A stretch of 5,078 nt of DNA from positions 1 through 5,078 of the forward strand of contig WFTY01000020.1 in assembly GCA_015485245.1 (NCBI GenBank). The letters are read 5' to 3'. Below are positions 1 to 4,899 of the stretch, piece after piece. Under the pieces are notes generated by a model. It was not told the DNA's origin and searched no databases. It saw only the letters and a list, made by a program, of their open reading frames with translations. The DNA is from Anaerolineales bacterium. Its GTDB lineage: Bacteria > Chloroflexota > Anaerolineae > Anaerolineales > UBA11858. Position 1 is the stretch's first letter; each line of letters opens with the position of its first letter. A program made the translations under genes and the position numbers.

Positions 1-126
1 GAAGAAGGCTACGGGCGGCTGGCTGAAATCCGTTCGAGCATGGGCGCGCACCTGACGGTTGAGATTCCAGAGTCGCCACTCGCTTTCAAGCCGCAGTCGG
101 ACGGCGCTCAGACGGGGGAGATATGA
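1..126 (+). CDS. C-terminal end of an unrecognised protein (partial)
   Basis: Frame 1 is open from the window edge to a TGA at 124-126 and gives 41 residues. The product starts EEGYGRLAEIRSS and ends in a polar tail, QSDGAQTGEI. The upstream part lies outside the window. The tail has no motif I can assign, no membrane segment and no cysteine cluster, so I give no function. It is the same strand as the toxin-antitoxin pair but is separated from it by a 91-nt gap that contains its own strong promoter, so the two need not be co-transcribed. That the frame is coding is likely from its uninterrupted reading and ordinary composition, but 126 nt is short and this remains uncertain. Confidence 0.5.
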   Translation, partial: EEGYGRLAEIRSSMGAHLTVEIPESPLAFKPQSDGAQTGEI

Positions 127-140
127 CATAGGCGTAGATA

Positions 141-156
141 TGTACACAATGTATAC
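141..156. promoter_or_regulatory. Putative antitoxin operator (TGTACA palindrome)
   Basis: The hexamer palindrome TGTACA lies at 141-146. A wider 15-bp palindrome, GTACACAATGTATAC (142-156), has a single mismatched pair around a central A. It ends two bases before the -35 box. YefM-YoeB-type operators are known to use TGTACA-core palindromes next to the promoter, and Phd/YefM antitoxins bind them to repress their own operon. The position and core motif fit that model. Binding itself is inferred. Confidence 0.55.
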
Positions 157-158
157 TA

Positions 159-187
159 TTGACACAAGCGCGCCGGGCGGCTATACT
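159..187 (+). promoter_or_regulatory. Sigma70-type promoter of the toxin-antitoxin operon
   Basis: A perfect -35 box TTGACA (159-164) is followed after exactly 17 bp by TATACT (182-187), one base off the TATAAT consensus. Transcription would start near 194 and leave a leader of about 24 nt, with GGAGGT at 205-210 placed 7 nt before the ATG at 218. The promoter lies after the stop of the preceding gene. The hexamer TATACT also occurs at 152-157, inside the palindrome, but no -35 box sits at a proper distance from that copy. Confidence 0.75.
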
Positions 188-217
188 GGAAACAAATAAG
201 CAACGGAGGTTTGACCC

Positions 218-508
218 ATGCCCACCACTCTCGGCGCTCGTGAAGCCCGTCAGCGGTTTTCGGAACTGCTGGGGCGCGTCGGCTTCGCCAAAGAAAACAT
301 CATCGTGCAGCGTTCCGGCAAACCGATGGCTGTGCTCATCCCTGTAGATGTGTACGAACGGCTGATCGCCGAGCGAGAAGCCCGCTTCCAGGTGCTGGAC
401 CGCATCCGGGAGCGGCTGCCCGACATCCCCCCAGAAACCATCAGCGAGGACGTAGCGCAGGCCATCGCCGAAACCAGAACCGATTATGCTGCAGGTCGTT
501 CTCGATAG
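218..508 (+). CDS. Type II antitoxin, Phd/YefM family
   Basis: This 96-residue protein is the usual size for the family. The N-terminal region (about 1-50) has the family layout: a start reading TLGAREARQRFSELLGRV, then a beta-rich part with IIVQRSGKPMAVLIPVDVYERL. This domain dimerises and binds operator DNA in known members. Residues from about 51 onward are charged and helix-prone, ending in AAGRSR. In known pairs this tail folds over the toxin and blocks it. The ATG is chosen because GGAGGT lies 7 nt upstream. The gene is first in its operon and overlaps the PIN toxin by 23 nt, which suggests translational coupling. Together with the toxin it should repress its own promoter through the palindrome at 141-156. 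The family call is firm; target and partner specificity are inferred from position. Confidence 0.9.
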   Translation: MPTTLGAREARQRFSELLGRVGFAKENIIVQRSGKPMAVLIPVDVYERLIAEREARFQVLDRIRERLPDIPPETISEDVAQAIAETRTDYAAGRSR

Positions 509-911
509 CAATATCTTCGTCAGTGGGGTGATTACCCGGCGAGGAGCCGCCGCTCACCTGCTGGATTTATGGCGGGAGCGACGATTCGTGCTGGTGAGCG
601 CAGAGCCAATCCTCGCCGAAATCGAAACCGTGTTGCGCCGTCCGCGGTTGAGAGAAAAGTATCACCTGCACCCGGAAGACATCGTGCAATTGATGGAACT
701 GCTCCGCCGGGAAGCCCTTCTCATCCCCCTGTTGACCAACGTCTCCGGCACAATTCCGGCAGACCCCGCCGACGAAAAATTCCTGGCCTGCGCCGTGGAC
801 GGCATGGCCGACTATCTGGTTAGCGGAGACCGGCACTTACTGGATTTGGGGGAATTTCGCGGCACGCCTGTTGTCACCTTGAGGGCGTTTCTGGAAGTCC
901 TGAGGGAGTAG
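486..911 (+). CDS. PIN-domain toxin ribonuclease
   Basis: This 141-residue single-domain protein resembles the PIN-family putative toxins paired with Phd-type antitoxins (COG1569-like). PIN toxins are Mg2+-dependent ribonucleases that cleave tRNA, rRNA or mRNA and arrest growth when the antitoxin is lost. The acidic metal ligands are visible: Asp7 in VVLDSNIF, Glu45 in PILAEIETVL, Asp96 (or Asp93) in DPADEKFL, and Asp115 in YLVSGDRHLL. The C-terminal strand TPVVTLRAFLEVL closes the fold. All four ligand positions are present, so the enzyme looks active. The start lies inside the antitoxin gene, with no clear ribosome binding site before it (AGAACCGATT), so translation probably depends on ribosomes finishing the antitoxin. 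The exact RNA target cannot be read from the sequence. Confidence 0.9.
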   Translation: MLQVVLDSNIFVSGVITRRGAAAHLLDLWRERRFVLVSAEPILAEIETVLRRPRLREKYHLHPEDIVQLMELLRREALLIPLLTNVSGTIPADPADEKFLACAVDGMADYLVSGDRHLLDLGEFRGTPVVTLRAFLEVLRE

Positions 912-923
912 TAGTCTCCCTCA
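901..923 (+). terminator. Hairpin spanning the toxin stop codon
   Basis: TGAGGGAG (901-908) and CTCCCTCA (916-923) form a perfect 8-bp stem around a 7-nt loop that contains the TAG stop (909-911). No T-run follows, so it is not a classic intrinsic terminator. It could protect the 3' end of the transcript, slow polymerase, or be a chance structure. It is the only strong stem at the end of the toxin operon. Confidence 0.35.
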
Positions 924-951
924 ACCGTGTTGGCAGCCTTGCGGGTTACCG

Positions 952-1020
952 TTTTACCGCCGAGAGCGCTGAGAACGCAGAGAAAACAAAAGATTCTCTG
1001 CGCACTCTGCGGTGAGAAAA
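952..1020. repeat. Imperfect inverted repeat with CGCAGAGAA arms
   Basis: CGCAGAGAA (976-984) is matched perfectly by TTCTCTGCG (994-1002) across a 9-nt A-rich loop. An outer match of ACCGC (956-960) with GCGGT (1009-1013) extends the structure, with internal mismatches and a length difference between the arms. The left arm itself contains two related units, GAGAGCGC and GAGAACGC. The element is flanked by TTTT on the left and a run of A on the right, which is the wrong order for a U-tract terminator on either strand. The pattern resembles a short repeat seen in many copies in some environmental genomes, but copy number cannot be tested here. Confidence 0.6.
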
Positions 1021-1066
1021 AATGCACCAACGCAAAACCGGCAGACTACCTGGGGAAGTAGGAGTA

Positions 1067-1090
1067 GGGGAACAGGGATTAAGGATCAGG
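1067..1090. repeat. Purine-rich GGGAACAGG-type repeat scrap
   Basis: This purine-rich stretch contains GGGAACAGG (1068-1076) and ends in GGATCAGG. The same 9-mer occurs, in reverse complement, inside the dehydrogenase gene at 4559-4567, and the stretch GAACAGGGA is also shared. This points to one family of short repeat present in both a non-coding gap and a coding region. The match is short, so relatedness is inferred. Confidence 0.4.
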
Positions 1091-1198
1091 CGATTCGCCA
1101 AAGTGCTGCCTGACGGCATCGAGAAAAACTTCGGCATCACAGCGTCTGGCGCTCATAGCATCATTCATACAACCACACTCTCGCGCTGTACAGCCTGG

Positions 1199-1225
1199 AA
1201 GAAAGGAGAAGCTGTCATTCTCTCC
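1199..1225 (-). terminator. Weak terminator candidate after the synthase gene
   Basis: Read on the minus strand, GGAGA (1225-1221) and TCTCC (1209-1205) form a 5-bp stem with an 11-nt loop, followed by TTTCTT (1204-1199). It starts 4 nt after the TGA of the synthase gene, where an operon terminator would be expected. The stem is short and the T-run is broken, so efficiency would be low. Confidence 0.3.
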
Positions 1226-1229
1226 AATG

Positions 1230-3134
1230 TCAACCGTTCTCGCTCTCCTCGGCGCGCAGGGCAGCGAAGTAGGCATCCGAGAGGCGGTTGATGGCGGTGA
1301 TGAAGCCCTCGCCGCCGCGCTGGTGGCCGCGCCAGATTTCGGGAATCATCGTGCCGTGGTAGTCCTTGACGATGCGGAAGAAGCGCACCCAATCAATCCC
1401 ACCGCGACCAATCTGCAAGCCCTCGCCGTCCAGGCCGGAGGCGTCCGAGAGATGCAGGTGCGAGACATACGGCAAGATCACCTCCACCTGCTCGTAGAAA
1501 TCCACATCCGCCCAGTTGCAGTACAGTTTGTGATGGGAGGTATCGTAGCAGGTCATCAGCCCCATCGAGTCGAGGAAATCGCGGATTTCGTAAGTATCCA
1601 TAAAGGCGTTGGTGTGCCACTGACCGCCGAAATACCACGGGTGCGGCGGCAGGTTTTCAATCAACAGTTCCACCCCGTCGAAATCCAGTTCCTCCACCGA
1701 GCGGCGCAGGTTGTCGTAGAGTCCCTTGCGGTCCTCGATGAAGTGATCCAGACTGGCAGCGCCAGGATGCACCACCACCTTTGGCGTACCAACGAAGTGC
1801 GGGGCCATATCCCGCGTGACGTTCACCGCCCGCTGCAAAATCTCCACCGAGGCGCGGCGGTGATCCTCATCGAAAGTGCACAGATCCACCAGATGATTAC
1901 CCCAAAACTCCGGCGCGTGGACGACCAGTTGCACGTCCAGGTCGTCGCCGGGGTATTCGTCATCCAGGTCTTTATCGGTAAAATGAAACTCCAGCAGCGG
2001 CGGATTGTATTTCAACATCGGGCGGAAGTCGTTGAAGCGCACCACAAAGCCCCAGGTCATCGGCAGGGTGTGCTCCACATCCAGTTCCACGCGGCGCCCC
2101 AGGTCAACCGGCAGGAAGGGTTCATCGGCCTCGATGACGCGCTGGGCCACGCGCCCGATCAACTCGGTGTAGCGCTGGGGGGAAAGCCCCTGCCCTGGCC
2201 CTTTGACTGTCACCATCTCGCGGGTGATGGTCTCGCCGGGTTCGATGCGCCGCGTGGCGACCAGGCTCTTCGCCAGCACCTCGCGGTTGAGGATCTCGCC
2301 CATGGTGAAGTACTTCTCCTTGCCTGTGCCCAACGCCTGCATCACCTGATGGATGTCGCGCACCAGCTTCTTGAAGCCGTGCGGCTCCAGGCTGGCGGCA
2401 TGGTCGGGGCCATCCATCGTGCGGTCGAGGGTGATGTGTCGCTCAATGATGCACGCGCCCAGCGCAGCGGCCACCGTGGAGACGGCGATGCCGCGCTCGT
2501 GTCCCGAATATCCCACCGGCACGCCAAACTCCCGCAAACGATCCATAAACCGCAGGTTGATATCGGGGAAGGAGGCCGGGTAAGCACTGTTGCAGTGTAG
2601 TAAAGCGAACTCAGCGTCCCGCTCCTTAAGAAACTCCACGGTGGTGACCACCTCCTCCCAGCGGGACATGCCGGTGGAGACGATCAGCGGCTTGCCTTTA
2701 CCGATGAGGTAATCAATCAAAGGCAGGTTAATCATGTCGGCGGAGGCTACTTTGTATGCCGGCACACCGAGTGATTCTACAAAATCGGCGCTGTCTTCAT
2801 CGAAGGCAGAGCACATGAAAGTGATGCCCTTTTTCTGACAATATGCCACAATCTTGTAGTAGTCCTCGTCCGAGAGTTCCACCTGTTGGAGGATGGGTAA
2901 CAGGTAATTGAGATTCTTCTCGCCGACGTTGGCGTTATCGAGATATTTTTGCGGATACAGTTTCTTCAGGTTGCGCTTCTGGAATTTGACAGCATCCGCG
3001 CCGGCGTCCACCGCGGCATCAATCAATTCAAAGGCATATTGCAAAAAACCGTTGTGATTGACGCCGATCTCGGCGATGATATAGGGGGGATGACCGTCGC
3101 CAACCAGACGGTCGCCAATTTTAATTTCGGGCAT
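1230..3134 (-). CDS. neuB: NeuB-family nonulosonic acid synthase fused to a xylose-isomerase-like TIM barrel
   Basis: This 634-residue protein has three parts. Residues 1-285 are a NeuB-type barrel that condenses phosphoenolpyruvate with a six-carbon amino sugar to give a sialic-acid-like nonulosonate. Visible motifs are AEIGVNHNG (21-29), VKFQK (49-53), STGM (153-156), LLHCNSAYP (178-186), GYSGHE (208-213) and ERHITLDRTMDGPDHAASLEP (split around His233 and Asp241). His212 and His233 fit the metal-binding histidines of NeuB. Residues about 286-345 are a SAF (antifreeze-like) domain, with RRIEPGETITREMV and IGRV. Residues about 355-628 are a second TIM barrel of the xylose isomerase/endonuclease IV class, with likely ligands His406, His456, Glu493, Asp531, His559 or His561, and Glu599. 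Ordinary NeuB proteins are about 340-350 residues. The ATG at 3134 is preferred over a TTG at 3161 because GGAG lies 6 nt upstream. NeuB, PseI and LegI cannot be told apart by eye, so the symbol is at family level. The gene is last in its operon. Confidence 0.9.
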   Translation of the reverse strand: MPEIKIGDRLVGDGHPPYIIAEIGVNHNGFLQYAFELIDAAVDAGADAVKFQKRNLKKLYPQKYLDNANVGEKNLNYLLPILQQVELSDEDYYKIVAYCQKKGITFMCSAFDEDSADFVESLGVPAYKVASADMINLPLIDYLIGKGKPLIVSTGMSRWEEVVTTVEFLKERDAEFALLHCNSAYPASFPDINLRFMDRLREFGVPVGYSGHERGIAVSTVAAALGACIIERHITLDRTMDGPDHAASLEPHGFKKLVRDIHQVMQALGTGKEKYFTMGEILNREVLAKSLVATRRIEPGETITREMVTVKGPGQGLSPQRYTELIGRVAQRVIEADEPFLPVDLGRRVELDVEHTLPMTWGFVVRFNDFRPMLKYNPPLLEFHFTDKDLDDEYPGDDLDVQLVVHAPEFWGNHLVDLCTFDEDHRRASVEILQRAVNVTRDMAPHFVGTPKVVVHPGAASLDHFIEDRKGLYDNLRRSVEELDFDGVELLIENLPPHPWYFGGQWHTNAFMDTYEIRDFLDSMGLMTCYDTSHHKLYCNWADVDFYEQVEVILPYVSHLHLSDASGLDGEGLQIGRGGIDWVRFFRIVKDYHGTMIPEIWRGHQRGGEGFITAINRLSDAYFAALRAEESENG

Positions 3135-3140
3135 GGTGTT

Positions 3141-3144
3141 CTCC
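3141..3144 (-). promoter_or_regulatory. Ribosome binding site that fixes the synthase start
   Basis: On the minus strand CCGGAG is followed, after a 6-nt spacer (AACACC), by ATG at 3134. This is the only good Shine-Dalgarno near the start. It also rules against the upstream in-frame TTG at 3161, whose reading frame would run through this site. Confidence 0.7.
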
Positions 3145-3166
3145 GGGGGAAGGCAATCCAATAACA

Positions 3167-3219
3167 GGTGATTGGGTGATTGGATGACTTGTTACCTCGT
3201 CACCTTTTACCCAATCACC
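3167..3219. repeat. Inverted repeat between the cytidylyltransferase and synthase genes
   Basis: GGTGATTGGGT (3167-3177) and ACCCAATCACC (3209-3219) are perfect 11-bp arms around a 31-nt spacer. The left arm continues into a second copy, GTGATTGG (3176-3183), and the spacer holds GTTACC and GTCACC, which are related to the arm ends. The right arm overlaps the last codons and the TAA of the cytidylyltransferase gene. No T-run follows in the direction of transcription, so the element probably lets transcription continue into the synthase gene. It could act in RNA stability or be a simple repeat. Confidence 0.7.
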
Positions 3220-3968
3220 CTGATCTCAAACCCCAAATCGTCCAGGGTAATCTCACCGTTCTTCAGCAGGCGCTCAGCGCGCCGCCAGTCGTCGGGCGAG
3301 TCAATATCCACCCACTCGCTGGGGTCAATAATCAAGGGTAATATCCAGTCGCCGGTCATCGAGTTTTTCTCCATGATGGTATCCCTCCAGGCGGCGTCCA
3401 CGTAACCGGTCTGCCAGTAGATTTCGGGAAGGGCCTGTCGCGGCTGGTTGTACGGTTCGTGCGGCACACCCAAATCCACGCCGATGGGCTGCATGAAACC
3501 ATCCGGCCCAATGCGCCACATCTTGAAGGGATTCTGGAAAGGAACACAGACTGTACGCACTGCGTCAGCCTCAGGACGCTCGATCAGGCGAAAAACCGCC
3601 TGGTCAATGTGCCAGACGCGGCGGAAGGGCGACGTGGGGCGCAGTTGCACCACAATATCAGGGATATACCCTTCATGCTCTGCCAGCCATCCCAGCGCGT
3701 GCTGAAAGACGGGCAGATCAGGGGTATTATCCTGCGAGTGTTCGGCGGGGCGCAGGAAGGGCGTCTCCGCGCCATAACGCCGCGCCACGGCGGCGATCTC
3801 CTCGTCGTCGGTGGAGACGACCACGCGGTCCACCGTCTCGGCGGCCAGCCCCGCGGCGATGCTGTAGGCAATCAGCGGGTGACCGGCGAAATCGAGGATG
3901 TTCTTGCGGGGGATGGACTTGGATCCGCCGCGCGCGGGGATGAGGGCGAGAACCTGGGTGGTTTTCAT
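3207..3968 (-). CDS. neuA: CMP-nonulosonic acid synthetase (acylneuraminate cytidylyltransferase)
   Basis: This 253-residue protein activates a sialic-acid-like sugar with CTP to give the CMP-sugar used by glycosyltransferases in the cytoplasm. The nucleotide-binding signature LIPARGGSKSIPRKN (9-23) is complete. Further family motifs are DRVVVSTDDEEIA (47-59), VVQLRPTSPFRR (106-117) and the late acidic motif VDIDSPDDW (220-228), whose aspartates bind the metal in known members. Length is slightly above the 220-235 residues typical of NeuA, PseF and LegF; the last 15 residues (about 239-253) extend past the usual end. The ATG at 3968 has no good Shine-Dalgarno before it (the leader reads GAATAGTTTCTG), which is unusual next to its neighbour. 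The gene lies 60 nt after the dehydrogenase and 72 nt before the synthase, consistent with one operon. The symbol is at family level because NeuA, PseF and LegF are not separable by eye. Confidence 0.92.
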   Translation of the reverse strand: MKTTQVLALIPARGGSKSIPRKNILDFAGHPLIAYSIAAGLAAETVDRVVVSTDDEEIAAVARRYGAETPFLRPAEHSQDNTPDLPVFQHALGWLAEHEGYIPDIVVQLRPTSPFRRVWHIDQAVFRLIERPEADAVRTVCVPFQNPFKMWRIGPDGFMQPIGVDLGVPHEPYNQPRQALPEIYWQTGYVDAAWRDTIMEKNSMTGDWILPLIIDPSEWVDIDSPDDWRRAERLLKNGEITLDDLGFEIRVIG

Positions 3969-4000
3969 CAGAAACTATTCAAGAATCCAGAGACGAACGG

Positions 4001-4021
4001 CAGACCGCGGTCGGTTGTCTG
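4001..4021. repeat. Short palindromic repeat in the dehydrogenase-cytidylyltransferase gap
   Basis: A perfect 10-bp palindrome, GACCGCGGTC (4003-4012), sits within CAGAC (4001-4005) and GTCTG (4017-4021), so two alternative foldbacks are possible. TTGTCTGTTGTC next to it (4015-4026) is a tandem GTTGTC/GTCTGT-like run. The element fills part of the 60-nt gap before the cytidylyltransferase start and may explain why a normal ribosome binding site is missing there. Confidence 0.45.
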
Positions 4022-4028
4022 TTGTCAC

Positions 4029-4892
4029 CTACCACACCGTCCAGCCGCCATCAACGATGAGATTCGCCCCGGTCATGTACCGGGAGGCGTCGGAGGCCAG
4101 GAAGAGGAGGGCGCCGTTCATCTCGTCCTTCTCCGCCATGCGACCGAGTACGGCGCGGGCGGAATACTTCCGCACGAACTCGTCATCCTGATTGTTGAAC
4201 ACGCCACCGGGCGTGAGCGCGTTGACGCGGATGTTCTTCCCAGCGTAGTAGGCCGCCAGATATTTGGTCAGCCCCAGCAGGCCGGCTTTGGTCACGGTGT
4301 AGTAGGCCGGTTTGAAGCGCGGCGGCGCGCCTTCGCGCTGATACAGGCGCTGGTCGGGAGCAGCGAGGCCGTAGATCGAGGCGATGTTGACGATCACACC
4401 GCCACCTTGCGCCAGCATCGGGCGGACGGCGGCCTGGCAGCACAACATCGCCCCGGTCAGGTTGACATCGAGGGCCTGCTGCCATAATTCGAGGGGGTAA
4501 TCTTCGAAGGGGGTGGATAAGGGATCGGAAATCAGGGGTTGGGAATCAGGGGACGAGGCCTGTTCCCTGTTCTCTATTCCCTGCTCTCGGACTTTGGGAT
4601 CGAGCGCGGCGCTGTTGACCAGGATATCCAGGCGGCCAAAGGCCCTCAAGGCGGAATCCACCGCCCGATGGACAGAATCCGCCGAGGTCACGTCGGTTGG
4701 CACGCCCAGGGCGGAGAATCCGCTTTGGGCAAGCGAATCCGCCAGGGCGCGCGCTGCGTCGCCATCCACATCGGCGATCACCACCGAGGCGCCAGCCTCA
4801 GCCAGCGTGCGGCAGAATTCCGTCCCCAGCAGCCCGACTCCGCCGGTGACCAGGGCGACGCGGTTTGTGAGAGAAAAAAGAGCGTTGCTCAC
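4029..4892 (-). CDS. Short-chain dehydrogenase/reductase in the nonulosonate operon
   Basis: This 287-residue classical SDR is an NAD(P)-dependent oxidoreductase. The cofactor motif TGGVGLLG spans 16-23; Asp41 at the end of the second strand (VVIADVDG) favours NAD(H). LVNSAA (91-96) is a variant of NNAG. Asn144 (DVNLTG), Ser172 (NIASIYG), Tyr198 and Lys202 (YTVTK) complete the catalytic tetrad. The C-terminus DGGWTVW is typical. SDRs of this look occur beside nonulosonate genes, for example PtmA in Campylobacter legionaminic acid clusters, so a role in preparing the amino-sugar precursor is plausible but not shown. Start is GTG at 4892, 7 nt after the APS kinase stop, with only a weak GGTGAG upstream. 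Residues 102-128 (REQGIENREQ...SDPLSTP) are low in complexity, look out of place between strand 4 and helix 4, and are encoded by a DNA repeat. Confidence 0.9.
   Translation of the reverse strand: MSNALFSLTNRVALVTGGVGLLGTEFCRTLAEAGASVVIADVDGDAARALADSLAQSGFSALGVPTDVTSADSVHRAVDSALRAFGRLDILVNSAALDPKVREQGIENREQASSPDSQPLISDPLSTPFEDYPLELWQQALDVNLTGAMLCCQAAVRPMLAQGGGVIVNIASIYGLAAPDQRLYQREGAPPRFKPAYYTVTKAGLLGLTKYLAAYYAGKNIRVNALTPGGVFNNQDDEFVRKYSARAVLGRMAEKDEMNGALLFLASDASRYMTGANLIVDGGWTVW
4507..4588. repeat. Low-complexity repeat inside the dehydrogenase gene
   Basis: On the + strand this is a purine-rich half (4507-4558) followed by a pyrimidine-rich half (4559-4588). AATCAGGGG occurs at 4530-4538 and 4544-4552, 14 nt apart. 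TTCCCTG occurs at 4563-4569 and 4577-4583, also 14 nt apart. GGGAATCAGG (4541-4550) can fold back on CCTGTTCCC (4559-4567) with one bulged base. Read on the minus strand it stays in frame and encodes about residues 102-128 of the dehydrogenase. Confidence 0.7.
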
Positions 4893-4899
4893 CGTCTAC

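Larger units (their letters stand above)
912..1229. other. Convergent intergenic region without a convincing gene
   Basis: These 318 nt separate the + strand toxin operon from the - strand nonulosonate operon. They hold an inverted repeat (952-1020), a purine-rich repeat scrap (1067-1090) and a weak hairpin near 1205-1225. The rest (about 1091-1200) shows nothing I recognise. A short minus-strand frame at 1079-1168 would give 29 residues starting MNDAMSARRC, but it has no ribosome binding site and no recognisable motif. No tRNA-like fold or promoter pair stands out. Confidence 0.6.

Noticed and set aside
86..511. - strand open frame of 141 codons opposite the antitoxin
   Set aside because: It covers the promoter, operator and antitoxin gene on the other strand and shows no motif. 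The + strand reading is clearly the real one.
952..1020. Inverted repeat as an intrinsic terminator or a CRISPR repeat
   Set aside because: No T-run follows the stem in either direction, and there is only one unit with no regularly spaced copies or spacers.
1079..1168. Minus-strand 29-codon frame after the synthase gene
   Set aside because: The product looks protein-like near its end (AEVFLDAVRQHFG), but there is no ribosome binding site and no known match, and the frame ends in repeat sequence. It could be a gene remnant, but I cannot support it.
1227..2600. Long + strand open frame of 457 codons
   Set aside because: It lies fully opposite the synthase gene, whose domains and motifs are unmistakable. 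Its translation is rich in His, Val and Gln without any family motif, as expected for an antisense shadow in GC-rich DNA.
3135..3161. Upstream TTG start adding nine residues to the synthase
   Set aside because: The added residues (starting MDCLPPENT) are not family-like, and the good GGAG site lies inside this stretch at the proper distance from the ATG at 3134.
3459..4487. + strand open frame of 342 codons
   Set aside because: It runs antisense across two well-supported genes and the gap between them, and its product has no recognisable motif.
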